Assembly: GCF_001641085.1 (NCBI RefSeq)
Contig: NZ_LXIE01000031.1
Coordinates: 28,778-92,777 of the forward strand
Length of the DNA: 64,000 nucleotides
Reading direction: 5' to 3'
Source of the DNA: Aequorivita soesokkakensis
GTDB taxonomy: Bacteria > Bacteroidota > Bacteroidia > Flavobacteriales > Flavobacteriaceae
Shown: positions 16,344 through 23,812 of the stretch, piece after piece
How the letters are laid out: every line of letters starts with the position of its first letter
How positions within the stretch are numbered: position 1 is the first letter of the stretch
Made by a program: the position numbers and the translations under genes
The notes under the pieces: model-generated
Database searches by the model: none
Told to the model about the DNA's origin: nothing
What the model saw: the letters and a program-made list of their open reading frames with translations, nothing else

Positions 16344-16763
16344 TTAAAAAGTAAAGGGAACAGTCATTTTAATAGCACGGGGTTTTCCGCCCATCATTCC
16401 GGGTTTTGCCATTTTCGGAATTGATAAAATATTTCTTTTGGCTTCATCCTGTAATTCTTTTGTTCCACCGGAAACGCTCGTTACTTCTACAATACCTTTT
16501 TCATTGATAATAAAATCCACAAGGACCCTTATTTTTTCTTTTTTCTGGTATCCTGCGGGAAACTTAAAGTTTTTGGAAATATGAGAAGCTAATTTTTGGT
16601 TGAAACAAGCATCTCTTTTAGCAGCATCGCCGCCTTCACAACCTGGCCAGATGGGGCCTATTTCTTTTAGGGTTACGGTATTTTTATTAACATTGCCCCA
16701 TTCTTCTTGGGCAAAAAGGGTGGTTGAAAAAAGAATGCAGAGGGCAATAAGTAGGTTTTTCAT
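16344..16763 (-). CDS. Secreted TonB C-terminal-like protein (paralogue)
   Basis: The 139-residue protein has a signal peptide (MKNLLIALCILFSTTLFAQ) and the same domain as its downstream neighbour: IGPIWPGCEGGDAAKRDACF, then VLVDFIINEKGIVEVTS and IPKMAKPGMMGGKPRAI, ending in a PFTF strand. Like its neighbour it lacks a membrane anchor. It follows thyA by 20 bases and is probably cotranscribed. A periplasmic carrier or adaptor role can be guessed but not shown. Confidence 0.75.
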   Translation of the reverse strand: MKNLLIALCILFSTTLFAQEEWGNVNKNTVTLKEIGPIWPGCEGGDAAKRDACFNQKLASHISKNFKFPAGYQKKEKIRVLVDFIINEKGIVEVTSVSGGTKELQDEAKRNILSIPKMAKPGMMGGKPRAIKMTVPFTF

Positions 16764-16783
16764 TTTGGAAATTGTTTTTTAAT

Positions 16784-17608
16784 TTAAATAGCAACAGCGC
16801 CTTTGATGTGTGGGTAAGGATTGTAGTCTATAAGTGTAAAGTCATCAAAAGTGAAGCCAAATATATCTTTTACATTTGGATTTAGCAACATTTTTGGCAA
16901 AGCGCGCGGTTCGCGTGAAAGTTGAAGCTCTACTTGTTCAAAATGATTGCTGTAAATATGGGCGTCACCAAAAGTGTGGACGAAATCGCCAGCTTGATAG
17001 CCACAAACCTGCGCAACCATCATAGTTAACAGTGCATAAGAAGCTATATTAAAAGGAACGCCCAAGAAAATATCTGCGCTTCTTTGATAGAGTTGGCATG
17101 ATAATTTTCCTTCAGCAACGTAAAACTGAAAGAACGCATGGCAGGGCGGAAGGGCAGCTTTTCCATTGGCCACATTTTCTGAAAATGGCTTTGATGTATT
17201 TGGCATTACGCTTGGATTCCAAGCACTAACTAACATTCTTCTGCTGTCTGGATTCGTTTTTAGGGTTTGGATTATTTCTGAAATTTGATCTATTTCCTCA
17301 CTGTTCCAATTTCGCCACTGGTGACCATAAACGGGACCCAGATCGCCATTTTCATCTGCCCATTCATTCCAAATGCGCACGCCGTTTTCTTGAAGATATT
17401 TAATGTTTGTATCGCCGTTCAAAAACCATAAAAGTTCGTAAATAATCGATTTTAAATGCAGTTTTTTGGTGGTTATCATTGGGAATCCTTCACTTAGATC
17501 AAAACGCATTTGGTAGCCAAAAACGCTTTTTGTTCCAGTGCCAGTACGGTCCTGTTTTTCGGTGCCATTTTCCATTACATGTTTCAGAAGGTCGTGATAT
17601 TGTTTCAT
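16784..17608 (-). CDS. thyA: Thymidylate synthase
   Basis: ThyA methylates dUMP to dTMP using methylenetetrahydrofolate and produces dihydrofolate, which FolA recycles. The nucleophile is Cys156 in [14 protein letters not shown], and the phosphate-binding segment DRTGTGT near the N-terminus and the [17 protein letters not shown] segment are complete. Arg residues in the [12 protein letters not shown] motif come from the dimer partner site. At 274 residues it is of bacterial type. It heads a unit with two TonB-like genes; a nucleoside transporter is encoded nearby. Confidence 0.97.
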   Translation of the reverse strand: MKQYHDLLKHVMENGTEKQDRTGTGTKSVFGYQMRFDLSEGFPMITTKKLHLKSIIYELLWFLNGDTNIKYLQENGVRIWNEWADENGDLGPVYGHQWRNWNSEEIDQISEIIQTLKTNPDSRRMLVSAWNPSVMPNTSKPFSENVANGKAALPPCHAFFQFYVAEGKLSCQLYQRSADIFLGVPFNIASYALLTMMVAQVCGYQAGDFVHTFGDAHIYSNHFEQVELQLSREPRALPKMLLNPNVKDIFGFTFDDFTLIDYNPYPHIKGAVAI

Positions 17609-17727
17609 TTCAGGATAATCTAAATTGTTGGCTTAAAAATACTAATAGCGAAGGTGATGCTCAAATTATTTTAGAGTTGCTTTTAAATAAGTTATCAACG
17701 ATTTAACATTTATTTAAGAGTGTTGTT

Positions 17728-17735
17728 TATATTTG
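17728..17735 (+). promoter_or_regulatory. -7 promoter element of the 121-residue gene
   Basis: TATATTTG is a full TAnnTTTG match, 18 bases before the start codon at 17754. No TTG is found at the usual distance upstream. Confidence 0.45.
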
Positions 17736-17753
17736 TATAACATTCTTTAAACA

Positions 17754-18119
17754 ATGAAAAAATCTTACAATACACCATATGGTCTAATGGAATGTTATGA
17801 AAACTATTTGGTTTTTCATTTAGCCTCTGATGGGGTTACTGGCGAGGCTTCAAAAGAGATTCTTTCCTTTGCGATGAAGCATTATGTGAATAGAAAATAT
17901 GTTTTCATAGCCAGTAGGAAATTTGCTTCGCCTATTTCTCCATCAGCTTATAAAGCTATTAATCCAAAATATATGGTTGGATTGGCGATTGTTTCAGAAA
18001 GTGATGCCGTTAAAAAAGAAGCCTATAATGAACAGGGGCTTTTTAATGGAGCGTTTAGTTATTTTAAGACAATTGCTGAGGCTGAAGATTGGGCAAATAC
18101 TGTTGTGAGGAAATCCTAA
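17754..18119 (+). CDS. Conserved hypothetical protein, STAS/SpoIIAA-like
   Basis: The 121-residue soluble protein has alternating strands and helices (YLVFHLASDGVTGEASKEIL, KYVFIASRKFASPISPSAYK, MVGLAIVSES, AFSYFKTIAEAEDWANTV) that resemble the SpoIIAA-like/STAS fold seen in many short flavobacterial proteins. No catalytic motif is visible. A full -7 box precedes it. Its stop codon overlaps the stop of the nucleoside transporter gene on the opposite strand by four bases, so there is no room for a terminator and the two transcripts must run into one another. Confidence 0.7.
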   Translation: MKKSYNTPYGLMECYENYLVFHLASDGVTGEASKEILSFAMKHYVNRKYVFIASRKFASPISPSAYKAINPKYMVGLAIVSESDAVKKEAYNEQGLFNGAFSYFKTIAEAEDWANTVVRKS

Positions 18120-19870
18120 CCTATAATCATTCCCGCAATTGTTGCCGAAATTAGCGATGCAATGGTTCCGCCAATCAATGCCTTCATCCCAAATTTTGAA
18201 AGTGTTTTTCGCTGTCCCGGCGCCAAAGAGCCAATGCCGCCAATTTGGATTCCGATAGAGGCGAAATTTGCAAAACCACAAAGCATATAGGTTGCCATAA
18301 TAATGCTTTTTTCGTAATTCAGATGCAGTTCATTTGAAACATTTTTAAGTTCTGCCAATTGTATGTAGCCAATGAATTCACTAGCCGCCAGTTTTATTCC
18401 CAATAATTGGCCCATCATAAACATATCTTCTTTAGCAACGCCAATAAGCCACATTAGCGGGGCGAAAACACTTCCTAATATAAATTCCAACGAAAGACCA
18501 TCATAGGCTGTATTCTTAGCAATCACTTCGTTTAGCGACATAAAATGCCAATTAATATTCAAGGTTTGAATAGTGAAACCATCGAAACTTGCCAGCGCAC
18601 CCAATATTCCATTGAACATTGCGATAAAAGCAACAAAAACCAAAAGCATTGCCCCAACGTTTACGGCCAGTTTAAGACCTTCTGTAGTTCCGTTGGCAAT
18701 GGCATCCAAAAAGTTGGAGCCAATTTTGTCTGAAGAAACTTTCACATCTGTATTTATGGATTCGGTTTGCGGATACAATATTTTTGAAATAACAATTGCG
18801 CCCGGAGCCGCCATAACGGAAGCTGCCAAAAGGTGTTTTGCGAAGGTGAGTCGAAGCTCAGGGTCGTCACCGCCTAAAAAACCTATATATGCAGCAAGCA
18901 CGGCGCCGGCAACGGTAGCCATTCCGCCAATCATAACCAAAAGCATTTCACTTTTGTTCATTTTCTCCAAATAGGCTTTTATAAGTAATGGAGCTTCAGT
19001 TTGCCCTAAAAAGATATTTCCGGCAACGCTTAAACTTTCAGCACCTGAAATATTCAAAAGCTTCGTCAGTAGCCATCCCATTCCTTTTACAACTACTTGG
19101 ATTATTCCGAAATAAAACAAAACCGAAGTCAGTGCTGAGAAAAATATGATAGTTGGCAAAACCTGAAAGGCGAAAATAAACCCGAAAGAGTTGATATCTA
19201 TCATGCCGCCAAAGAGAAATTCACTTCCGGCGCGGGTATAATTCAAAACATCAATAAAACGTTGGCCAATCCATTCAAAAATAATTTTTACGAAATTTAC
19301 TTTTAAAACACTTATTGCAATAATTAACTGAAAGGCCAAGCCAATACCGACGGTTTTCCAATTGATGGCTTTTTTGTTTGAACTGAAAAGGAAAGCTATA
19401 ATTATTAAGGAAATCATTCCTAAAATACCACGCCAAAGGCTTTGCATTGAAAATCCTGCGCTGGGAATTATTTCTGAAGATTTCGCAACCGATTCCAAAG
19501 CTGAAGCGGATGCTATACTTGGCGTTTTTAGTTGATATTCGTAATTATTTTCTGAAAGTGAAAGTGTGCTATCGGTAACCTGCGTAACCCGAAATCTGCG
19601 AATGCTGTCACTGGGTTTGTTGAAGAAAAGTACCAATAGACTATTCTGAAAAATATAATCGCCGTTGGATTTTAGGCTATCACTGCCCGCCATTTGATAT
19701 TCAAAAGAACCGTTTTCAAGTTTTAGGTAATCTTTTTCAGGATTTATATTGATGATTGATAGTCCGCTGTTATCCTTTACTTCTGAAAATTGCCACGTTC
19801 TTTCAATACTCTGCCCAAAAACGGTTCCGAAGCATAAAAGAGCGAGCGTTACAACTAAAAATTTCTGCAT
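18116..19870 (-). CDS. Concentrative nucleoside transporter with secreted N-terminal domain
   Basis: The C-terminal part (from about residue 145) is a CNT/NupC-type sodium- or proton-coupled nucleoside transporter: the core motif GQTEAPLLIKAYLEKM and the end segment MLCGFANFASIGIQIGGIGS are both intact, with roughly ten membrane segments. Before it stands a signal peptide (MQKFLVVTLALLCFGTVFGQ) and about 110 residues of beta-rich sequence (ERTWQFSEVKDNSGLSIIN) resembling a lipocalin-like domain, which would face the periplasm. Classic NupC is about 400 residues; this one has 584. Nucleoside uptake fits its place beside thyA. Confidence 0.88.
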   Translation of the reverse strand: MQKFLVVTLALLCFGTVFGQSIERTWQFSEVKDNSGLSIININPEKDYLKLENGSFEYQMAGSDSLKSNGDYIFQNSLLVLFFNKPSDSIRRFRVTQVTDSTLSLSENNYEYQLKTPSIASASALESVAKSSEIIPSAGFSMQSLWRGILGMISLIIIAFLFSSNKKAINWKTVGIGLAFQLIIAISVLKVNFVKIIFEWIGQRFIDVLNYTRAGSEFLFGGMIDINSFGFIFAFQVLPTIIFFSALTSVLFYFGIIQVVVKGMGWLLTKLLNISGAESLSVAGNIFLGQTEAPLLIKAYLEKMNKSEMLLVMIGGMATVAGAVLAAYIGFLGGDDPELRLTFAKHLLAASVMAAPGAIVISKILYPQTESINTDVKVSSDKIGSNFLDAIANGTTEGLKLAVNVGAMLLVFVAFIAMFNGILGALASFDGFTIQTLNINWHFMSLNEVIAKNTAYDGLSLEFILGSVFAPLMWLIGVAKEDMFMMGQLLGIKLAASEFIGYIQLAELKNVSNELHLNYEKSIIMATYMLCGFANFASIGIQIGGIGSLAPGQRKTLSKFGMKALIGGTIASLISATIAGMIIG

Positions 19871-19890
19871 AAATTTTTTATAAGTTCCGG

Positions 19891-20514
19891 TTATTGCCTT
19901 TTTGAAATTTCATCTCTCACTCTTGCAGCCTTTTCGTAATTTTCATTTTTTACGGCTTCGTCCAGCATTTTTTTCAGTTCGGTTAAGCTAAGTTTGCTGT
20001 AATCTTCCCCTGCAGGTTTCACGGATTCTTTGTCTTCGCCCAAAAGCAAATTTTCAATAACAGTTTCTTCTTCCTTTGAGATGGATTTTTTGCTGGTTGA
20101 GGTTTTTAAAAATATCCCCGCTTTGTCCAAAATATTTTTATAGGTAAAAATCGGCGCTTTAAACCGAAGTGCCAAAGCAATGGCATCGCTGGTTCTGGCA
20201 TCTATTATTTCTTCAATTTTGTCGCGTTCGCAGATGATACTGGAATAGAAAACGCCATCAACCAATTTGTGTATTATCACTTGTTTTACTACAATATCAA
20301 ATCTATCGGCAAAATTTTTAAAAAGATCGTGGGTAAGGGGTCGGGGCGGAGTGATGTCTTTTTCCAAAGCAATCGCAATGGACTGGGCTTCAAAAGCACC
20401 GATAACTATTGGCAATTTCCGTTCGCCATCCACTTCGTTTAAAATAAGGGCATAGGCACCATTTTGTGTTTGGCTGTATGATATTCCTTTTATGGTAAGT
20501 TTTACTAAACTCAT
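19891..20514 (-). CDS. Bifunctional nuclease family protein with C-terminal UVR motif
   Basis: Residues 1 to about 135 form the DUF151/bifunctional nuclease domain (IVIGAFEAQSIAIALE, RTSDAIALALRFKAPIFT), members of which have shown RNase and DNase activity. The C-terminal 35 residues (LTELKKMLDEAVKNENYEKA, then ARVRDEISKR) form a UVR helical hairpin like that of UvrB and McsA. The domain pair is typical of Bacteroidota proteins of about 200 residues. It precedes the transporter gene by 20 bases, so the two may be cotranscribed, but no functional tie is evident. Confidence 0.85.
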   Translation of the reverse strand: MSLVKLTIKGISYSQTQNGAYALILNEVDGERKLPIVIGAFEAQSIAIALEKDITPPRPLTHDLFKNFADRFDIVVKQVIIHKLVDGVFYSSIICERDKIEEIIDARTSDAIALALRFKAPIFTYKNILDKAGIFLKTSTSKKSISKEEETVIENLLLGEDKESVKPAGEDYSKLSLTELKKMLDEAVKNENYEKAARVRDEISKRQ

Positions 20515-20588
20515 TTTTCAGTTGTCAGTGCTCGGTACGCAGTGTTCAGTTAAACAATGGATTATAAAAATAGCGAATAAAAAACAAT

Positions 20589-20631
20589 AAAAAAAGCTGT
20601 TTAAATTTGGATGTTTCCATATCTAAACAGC
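20589..20631 (-). terminator. Intrinsic terminator of the etf operon
   Basis: On the minus strand GCTGTTTA pairs with TAAACAGC (20596-20603 with 20624-20631), with a smaller TGGA/TCCA hairpin inside, followed by a T run. It lies 28 bases past the etfA stop. Confidence 0.8.
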
Positions 20632-20659
20632 CTTTTTCGAGGCACAAATTAATAAAAAA

Positions 20660-21625
20660 TTATGCGTTCTGCGCTTTAAATTCCTTTAATTTTTCTGTGA
20701 GTTTTGGCACAATTTCAAAAGCATCGCCAACTATACCGTAGTCTGCGGCCTTAAAGAAAGGTGCCTCGGGGTCATTGTTTATAACCACTTTCACTTTTGA
20801 AGCGTTTATACCCGCCAAATGCTGTATTGCTCCTGAAATACCGATTGCAATATAAAGATTTGAGGCAACGGGTTTTCCAGTTTGACCAACGTGTTCGCTG
20901 TGGGGTCTCCAGCCCATATCGCTCACTGGTTTTGAGCAAGCTGTTGCAGCGCCCAATGTTTTAGCAAGATCCTCGATCATTCCCCAATTTTCAGGGCCTT
21001 TAAGGCCACGGCCGCCGGAAACAACTATTTCGGCATCTGCGATGGTTACTTTATCGGTCGCTTTATCTACGGAAATAATTTCCATATCAAAATCATGGGC
21101 GTCCAGATTTGGAGAGAATGCTTCGGCTGTAGCTGAAGTTTCATTTTCTTTCAATCCGTATGAGTTTTTACCCAATCCGATAATTTTTCTGTCGGTTTTG
21201 ATTTCGGTGGTTGCGAAAGCTTTGTTTGTAAACACATTCGATTTCACTTTGAAAGGGGAAGTGCTTTCAGGAAGCGCGGTAACATTGGGCACGTAACCAG
21301 CTTCCAAATTTACTGCAAGTGCAGGAGCCAGAAATTTACTGTTTGCGCTGGAAGTAACCACGATAACCTTTGCATCTTCAGTTTTCGCTGCTTGTGCAAT
21401 TACATCTGCATAGGCTTCGCCATTAAATTTGTTCAATTTATCGTTGGAAACCTGCAAAACTTTTGAAGCACCGTATTTTCCCAATTCTGAAATGTCGTTG
21501 GCGTTGATGCTAACGGCGGTAACCGAAGTTCCCATTTGGTCTGCAATTCCTTTTGCGTATGAAACTGCTTCCAAGGCTATTTTCTTAATTTTTCCTTCTT
21601 CTGATTCTGTATAAACTAATATCAT
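20660..21625 (-). CDS. etfA: Electron transfer flavoprotein, alpha subunit
   Basis: EtfA with EtfB accepts electrons from acyl-CoA dehydrogenases and passes them to the quinone pool. The C-terminal FAD-binding domain has the ETF alpha signature: VSGGRGLKGPENW, then PVSDMGWRPHSEHVGQTGK and LYIAIGISGAIQHLAG. The N-terminal domain is weakly conserved, as is normal. At 321 residues it is full length. It follows etfB after 114 bases that contain word repeats. An acyl-CoA dehydrogenase, a plausible partner, is encoded at 62841. Confidence 0.96.
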   Translation of the reverse strand: MILVYTESEEGKIKKIALEAVSYAKGIADQMGTSVTAVSINANDISELGKYGASKVLQVSNDKLNKFNGEAYADVIAQAAKTEDAKVIVVTSSANSKFLAPALAVNLEAGYVPNVTALPESTSPFKVKSNVFTNKAFATTEIKTDRKIIGLGKNSYGLKENETSATAEAFSPNLDAHDFDMEIISVDKATDKVTIADAEIVVSGGRGLKGPENWGMIEDLAKTLGAATACSKPVSDMGWRPHSEHVGQTGKPVASNLYIAIGISGAIQHLAGINASKVKVVINNDPEAPFFKAADYGIVGDAFEIVPKLTEKLKEFKAQNA

Positions 21626-21739
21626 TTTAATATTATTTTGAAATTAATATTCAAGATTTGGAATTATCAGTTAATTCGAAAATTCCAAATCTAAAATTCC
21701 AAATTCCAAAGTTGGAATTTGGTACTTGAAATTTGAAAT
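21626..21739. repeat. AT-word repeats between etfB and etfA
   Basis: The spacer is made of repeated AATTCCAAAT, TTGGAATTTGG and TTGAAATTTGAAATTT phrases. The same words occur at 60690-60822 and near waaA at 7837-7860. They stand inside a two-gene operon, so they are transcribed. Confidence 0.55.
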
Positions 21740-22480
21740 TTAAATAACCTTTGCCTCGTTGTGCAAAAGATTTACCAATTCATCTACGGTGTCAACCAAT
21801 TTCACAGCGCCTTTTGGGGCTGGTTTTTCAAATGAAACTGTATTTGTTTCAGCATTTGAAGCCACTGGTTCCTTTACGTTTAATGGTTTTGTGCGGGCTT
21901 GCATAATACCGCGCATGTTTGGAATGCGAAGGTCACTTTCCTCTACCAAACCTTTTTGGCCGCCAATTACTAACGGAAGTGACGTTTTTAAAGTTTCCTT
22001 TCCACCGTCAATTTCGCGAATAACAGTAGCTTTATCGCCTTCCACTTCAAGGCCGATGCAGGTGTTTACGAAATTTGCTCCAATAAGCTTTGCAAGCATT
22101 CCCGGAACCATTCCGCCATTATAATCGATAGATTCCCTTCCGCCTATCACTAAATCATAACCGCCTTCTTTTGCAATGCTTGCAAGTTGTTTTGCAACAG
22201 AAAAACCATCAGTTGCGGCAGTGTTTACGCGGATAGCTTCATCAGCGCCAATGGCCAATGCCTTCCGCAAAGTTGGCTCAGTTTCTGGACCCCCAACGTT
22301 TACAACGTGAACGGTTGCGCCTTGCTTTTCCTTAAACCACATAGCACGGGTAAGGCCAAATTCGTCATTTGGGTTGATTACAAATTGAACTCCATTGGTG
22401 TCGAATTTTGTATCACTATCGGTAAAATTAATTTTTGAAGTTGTGTCCGGTACGTGACTTATACAGACTAATATTTTCAT
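21740..22480 (-). CDS. etfB: Electron transfer flavoprotein, beta subunit
   Basis: EtfB forms the heterodimer with EtfA and binds AMP. The family pattern is clear: ICISHVPDTTSKINF at the start, NPNDEFGLTRAMWFKEKQ, ALAIGADEAIRV and GGRESIDYNGGMVPGML in the nucleotide-binding core, then ADxx-type LRIPNMRGIMQARTK near the C-terminus. It has 246 residues, as usual. It is the first gene of the etfBA unit and is divergent from the pyruvate dehydrogenase E1 beta gene across a 312-base region. Confidence 0.95.
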   Translation of the reverse strand: MKILVCISHVPDTTSKINFTDSDTKFDTNGVQFVINPNDEFGLTRAMWFKEKQGATVHVVNVGGPETEPTLRKALAIGADEAIRVNTAATDGFSVAKQLASIAKEGGYDLVIGGRESIDYNGGMVPGMLAKLIGANFVNTCIGLEVEGDKATVIREIDGGKETLKTSLPLVIGGQKGLVEESDLRIPNMRGIMQARTKPLNVKEPVASNAETNTVSFEKPAPKGAVKLVDTVDELVNLLHNEAKVI

Positions 22481-22792
22481 TTTTTGAAGTGTTTTTTTGG
22501 ATTGTGTATTTTATTCTGCAACCCCTCGCTAAAAGCTTCGGATTGTGTGGATGCGAAGTTAAGAATATATTTCCTTATTTTGTTATGCACGCATAATAAA
22601 TTTTGGTTAAAAGTGGATAAATAATACTGAAACAGATGGGATTTATAGTATTTTTGCTGTCCCTGAAAAATTTCAGTTATTTACATTTCAATTTAAGCAG
22701 ATGAAACATCCTCATTTATATTTTAAAATTAGCAGTAAGATGCTTTGTAAGGGTGTTCCATTTGACCTTTGAAAATCAAATATTCTAGACAA
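22481..22792. promoter_or_regulatory. Divergent control region between etfB and the pdh E1 beta gene
   Basis: The region has no gene. For the rightward gene a full -7 box TATTTTTG lies at 22649-22656 without a TTG at the usual distance, which implies a leader of about 130 bases. CTGAAAAATTTCAG (22663-22676), with six-base arms, would lie at the start of that leader. For etfB, TAACTTCG on the minus strand, near 22555-22562, is a one-mismatch -7 candidate. No riboswitch was recognised. Confidence 0.45.
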
Positions 22793-23773
22793 ATGAAAAC
22801 ATTACAATTCAGAGAAGCGGTTTGTGAAGCGATGAGCGAAGAAATGCGTCGCGACGATACTATATATTTAATGGGCGAGGAGGTTGCCGAATACAACGGA
22901 GCTTACAAAGCCAGTAAAGGAATGCTTGACGAGTTTGGAGCTAAACGCGTTATAGATACCCCAATTTCCGAAATGGGTTTTTCCGGAATTGGCGTGGGTT
23001 CTGCAATGAACGGTAACAGACCGATTATTGAGTTTATGACCTTCAACTTCTCTCTTGTTGCAATTGACCAGATTATAAACAATGCTGCCAAAATGCGTCA
23101 AATGAGCGGTGGTCAGTTTAACATCCCTATTGTTTTTCGTGGCCCAACAGCTTCTGCGGGGCAACTTGCGGCAACGCATAGTCAGGCCTTTGAAAGTTGG
23201 TATGCAAACTGTCCAGGATTGAAAGTTGTGGTGCCAAGCAATCCAGCTGATGCAAAAGGTTTGTTGAAAAGTGCCATTCGTGATAATGACCCCGTTATTT
23301 TTATGGAAAGTGAGCAGATGTATGGTGATAAAGGTGAAGTGCCTGAAGGGGAATATTTAATTCCACTTGGAGTTGCTGATATTAAACGAAAAGGAAAAGA
23401 TGTAACGATTGTTTCCTTCGGAAAAATTATAAAGGAAGCCTATAAAGCTGCGGAAACCCTTGCTGAGGAAGGCATTGAGTGTGAAATTATTGATCTTCGC
23501 ACCGTACGTCCGATGGATAAAGAAGCCATTTTGGAGTCTGTTAAAAAAACAAACCGTTTGGTAATTTTGGAAGAAGCATGGCCTTTTGGCAATGTTTCCA
23601 CTGAAATAACATATATGGTACAGAACGAAGCGTTTGACTATTTGGATGCTCCTATTGTAAAAATAAATACCGCTGATACTCCCGCGCCCTATTCACCAGC
23701 TTTATTGGAAGAATGGTTGCCAAATAGTGAAGATGTTGTTAAGGCTGTAAAGAAAGTTCTTTATAGAGACTAA
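22793..23773 (+). CDS. Pyruvate dehydrogenase complex E1 component, beta subunit
   Basis: The protein is the beta chain of a heterotetrameric thiamine-diphosphate 2-oxo acid dehydrogenase; with E1 alpha it decarboxylates pyruvate and acylates the lipoyl domain of E2. Typical segments are MGEEVAEYNGAYKASKGML, RVIDTPISEMGFSGIGVG, EFMTFNFSLVAIDQIINNAA, ATHSQAFESWYANCPGLKVV and a C-terminal PYSPALLE motif. The ATG at 22793 gives 325 residues, the normal length; a TTG 24 bases earlier is less likely. E1 alpha and E2 are not adjacent. Branched-chain oxo-acid specificity is an alternative, but the sequence resembles the pyruvate type. Confidence 0.9.
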   Translation: MKTLQFREAVCEAMSEEMRRDDTIYLMGEEVAEYNGAYKASKGMLDEFGAKRVIDTPISEMGFSGIGVGSAMNGNRPIIEFMTFNFSLVAIDQIINNAAKMRQMSGGQFNIPIVFRGPTASAGQLAATHSQAFESWYANCPGLKVVVPSNPADAKGLLKSAIRDNDPVIFMESEQMYGDKGEVPEGEYLIPLGVADIKRKGKDVTIVSFGKIIKEAYKAAETLAEEGIECEIIDLRTVRPMDKEAILESVKKTNRLVILEEAWPFGNVSTEITYMVQNEAFDYLDAPIVKINTADTPAPYSPALLEEWLPNSEDVVKAVKKVLYRD

Positions 23774-23812
23774 GTTTACACATTCAAAAAAAATATTAGG
23801 GTCCCAAAATTT

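Noticed and set aside
15820..16763. The two TonB-like genes as complete TonB energy transducers
   Set aside because: Both have cleavable signal peptides instead of a membrane anchor and lack a proline-rich linker; ExbB/ExbD genes are absent from the window.
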